The notes under the pieces: model-generated
What the model saw: the letters and a program-made list of their open reading frames with translations, nothing else
Databases searched by the model: none
What the model was told of the DNA's origin: nothing
Source of the DNA: Mycobacterium sp. DL592
GTDB lineage: Bacteria; Actinomycetota; Actinomycetes; Mycobacteriales; Mycobacteriaceae
Reading direction: 5' to 3'
Assembly: GCF_011694515.1 (NCBI RefSeq)
Contig: NZ_CP050192.1
Coordinates: forward strand, 2,911,301 to 2,975,300
DNA: 64,000 bases
Translations under genes and position numbers: made by a program
Part shown: piece by piece, positions 63,171 through 64,000 of the stretch
Position numbering within the stretch: the first letter of the stretch is position 1
How the letters are laid out: the number at the start of each line of letters is the position of its first letter

Positions 63171-64000
63171 CTAGGTCGCGTACTGCCGAAGCCCAGCGGC
63201 CAGCGCTGCCGGCACCCGTGCCTTCAGGCGCGTACCGGCCTCGGTGTGCTCGGTGGCATCGACGTGGCCGTCGTTGTGCAGGCGTGCGACCAGATCGCCG
63301 CGTTCGTAGGGAATGGTGACGTCCACGGTGATCTCGCGCGGCTCGACCAATTCACCGAGGCGGGTACGCAGCCGCTCGACCCCCTCACCGGTGTGCGCGG
63401 AGACGAACACCGCACCCGGTAGCGCACGGCGCAGCTGAGCCAGGGTCAGATCCGCGGCGGCATCGATCTTGTTGACTACCAACAGTTCCGGGGCGGGCGC
63501 GGCATGGTGGTCGTTCTGGACTTCGCGGACGACCTGGCGGACCGCTTCGATCTGTGCCATCGGGTTGCTGTCTGATCCGTCGACGACATGCACCAGCAGG
63601 TCGGCGTCGACGACCTCCTCCAGCGTGGAGCGGAACGCCTCGACGAGCTGGGTCGGCAGGTGGCGCACGAAGCCGACGGTGTCGGTCACCGTGAACTGTC
63701 GGCCATCGTCGAATTCACCACGGCGCGTGGTGGGTTCGAGGGTGGCGAACAACGCGTTCTGCACCAGGACACCGGCGCCGGTCAGGGCGTTGAGCAGGCT
63801 GGACTTGCCGGCGTTGGTGTAGCCGACGATGGCGATCGACGGCACGTCGCTGTGCAGCCGACGGCTGCGCTGAGTGTCGCGGATCTGCTTCATGTCCTTG
63901 ATCTCGCGGCGCAGCTTCGACATTCGCTCGCGAATGCGGCGCCGGTCGGTCTCGATCTTGGTCTCACCGGGCCCGCGGGTGCCCACCCCGCCGCTGCTGC
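63171..64000 (-). CDS. hflX: GTPase HflX, 5' end outside window
   Basis: The C-terminal 275 residues or so of a ribosome-associated OBG-HflX GTPase (Rv2725c). The frame is open to the window edge. The visible part starts with the HflX linker GTRGPGETKIETDRRRIRERM, just under its full length, then the G domain: G1 IVGYTNAGKSSLL, G2 LFATLEPTTR, G3 DTVGFVRHLP, G4 NKID, and G5 VFVSAHTG. The C-terminal domain follows to the stop TAG at 63171. HflX splits stalled ribosomes under stress (family knowledge). The missing N-terminal part should be about 180-200 residues. Confidence 0.94.
   Translation of the reverse strand, partial: SSGGVGTRGPGETKIETDRRRIRERMSKLRREIKDMKQIRDTQRSRRLHSDVPSIAIVGYTNAGKSSLLNALTGAGVLVQNALFATLEPTTRRGEFDDGRQFTVTDTVGFVRHLPTQLVEAFRSTLEEVVDADLLVHVVDGSDSNPMAQIEAVRQVVREVQNDHHAAPAPELLVVNKIDAAADLTLAQLRRALPGAVFVSAHTGEGVERLRTRLGELVEPREITVDVTIPYERGDLVARLHNDGHVDATEHTEAGTRLKARVPAALAAGLRQYAT

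Overview
This is a high-GC actinobacterial chromosome segment, almost certainly from a non-tuberculous Mycobacterium (Mycolicibacterium type). The order aftC-msrB / hemQ-hemY-hemE / DUF3000-rnd / dxs / trmA-like-APC permease / ceoB-ceoC / dut / suhB / ppgK-sigA / sigB-ideR / sthA / nrdR-chiZ-lexA / LGFP protein / fadE20 / hflX follows, with local replacements, the M. tuberculosis block Rv2670c-Rv2725c (recalled, not searched). Many genes start with GTG, and an unusually large share have a TANNNT hexamer 6-8 nt before the start codon, as expected for leaderless mycobacterial transcripts. No CRISPR array, rRNA, tRNA, insertion sequence or prophage was seen. No gap without a gene exceeds about 215 bases.

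Layout. 1-7.4 kb is accessory: a 3'-truncated fatty acyl-CoA ligase, a small secreted cysteine protein, a GNAT acetyltransferase, and a 1384-residue signalling protein. That protein fuses a hybrid histidine kinase, a receiver, PAS/GAF modules, a SpoIIE-type phosphatase and an anti-sigma-type ATPase, and is translationally coupled to a STAS antagonist. 7.4-12.6 kb holds zapE, ribD, a lipoprotein hydrolase, aftC and msrB. 12.6-21.3 kb is a tandem array of three full-length membrane GGDEF-EAL proteins and one decayed copy, all on the minus strand. The array carries a duplication scar that contains a dead fragment of msrB. 21.4-24.6 kb is the coproporphyrin-dependent heme operon hemE-hemY-hemQ, reading into the array. 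24.7-31.2 kb holds DUF3000, RNase D, dxs, nhaA and an RNA methyltransferase. 31.2-34.7 kb is a potassium module: a KimA-like permease divergent from the RCK regulators ceoB-ceoC. 34.7-45.8 kb carries dut, suhB, ppgK, sigA and many small conserved actinobacterial genes. 45.8-47.8 kb is sigB-ideR, with a SigE/SigH-type promoter and a strong hairpin terminator. 47.8-56.1 kb runs through sthA, PAC2, hydrolase and PhzF genes to the SOS pair chiZ/lexA. 56.1-64 kb holds a two-module LGFP membrane protein, fadE20, a secreted nucleoside-phosphorylase-like protein, bisC and a 5'-truncated hflX.

The core genes join sigma-factor and stress control (sigA, sigB, lexA, ideR), isoprenoid, heme and nucleotide metabolism (dxs, hemEYQ, dut, nrdR) and envelope functions (aftC, chiZ, the cei-like gene). 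The two accessory signalling loci, the phosphatase/anti-sigma fusion and the c-di-GMP array, are the parts most likely to hold undescribed biology.
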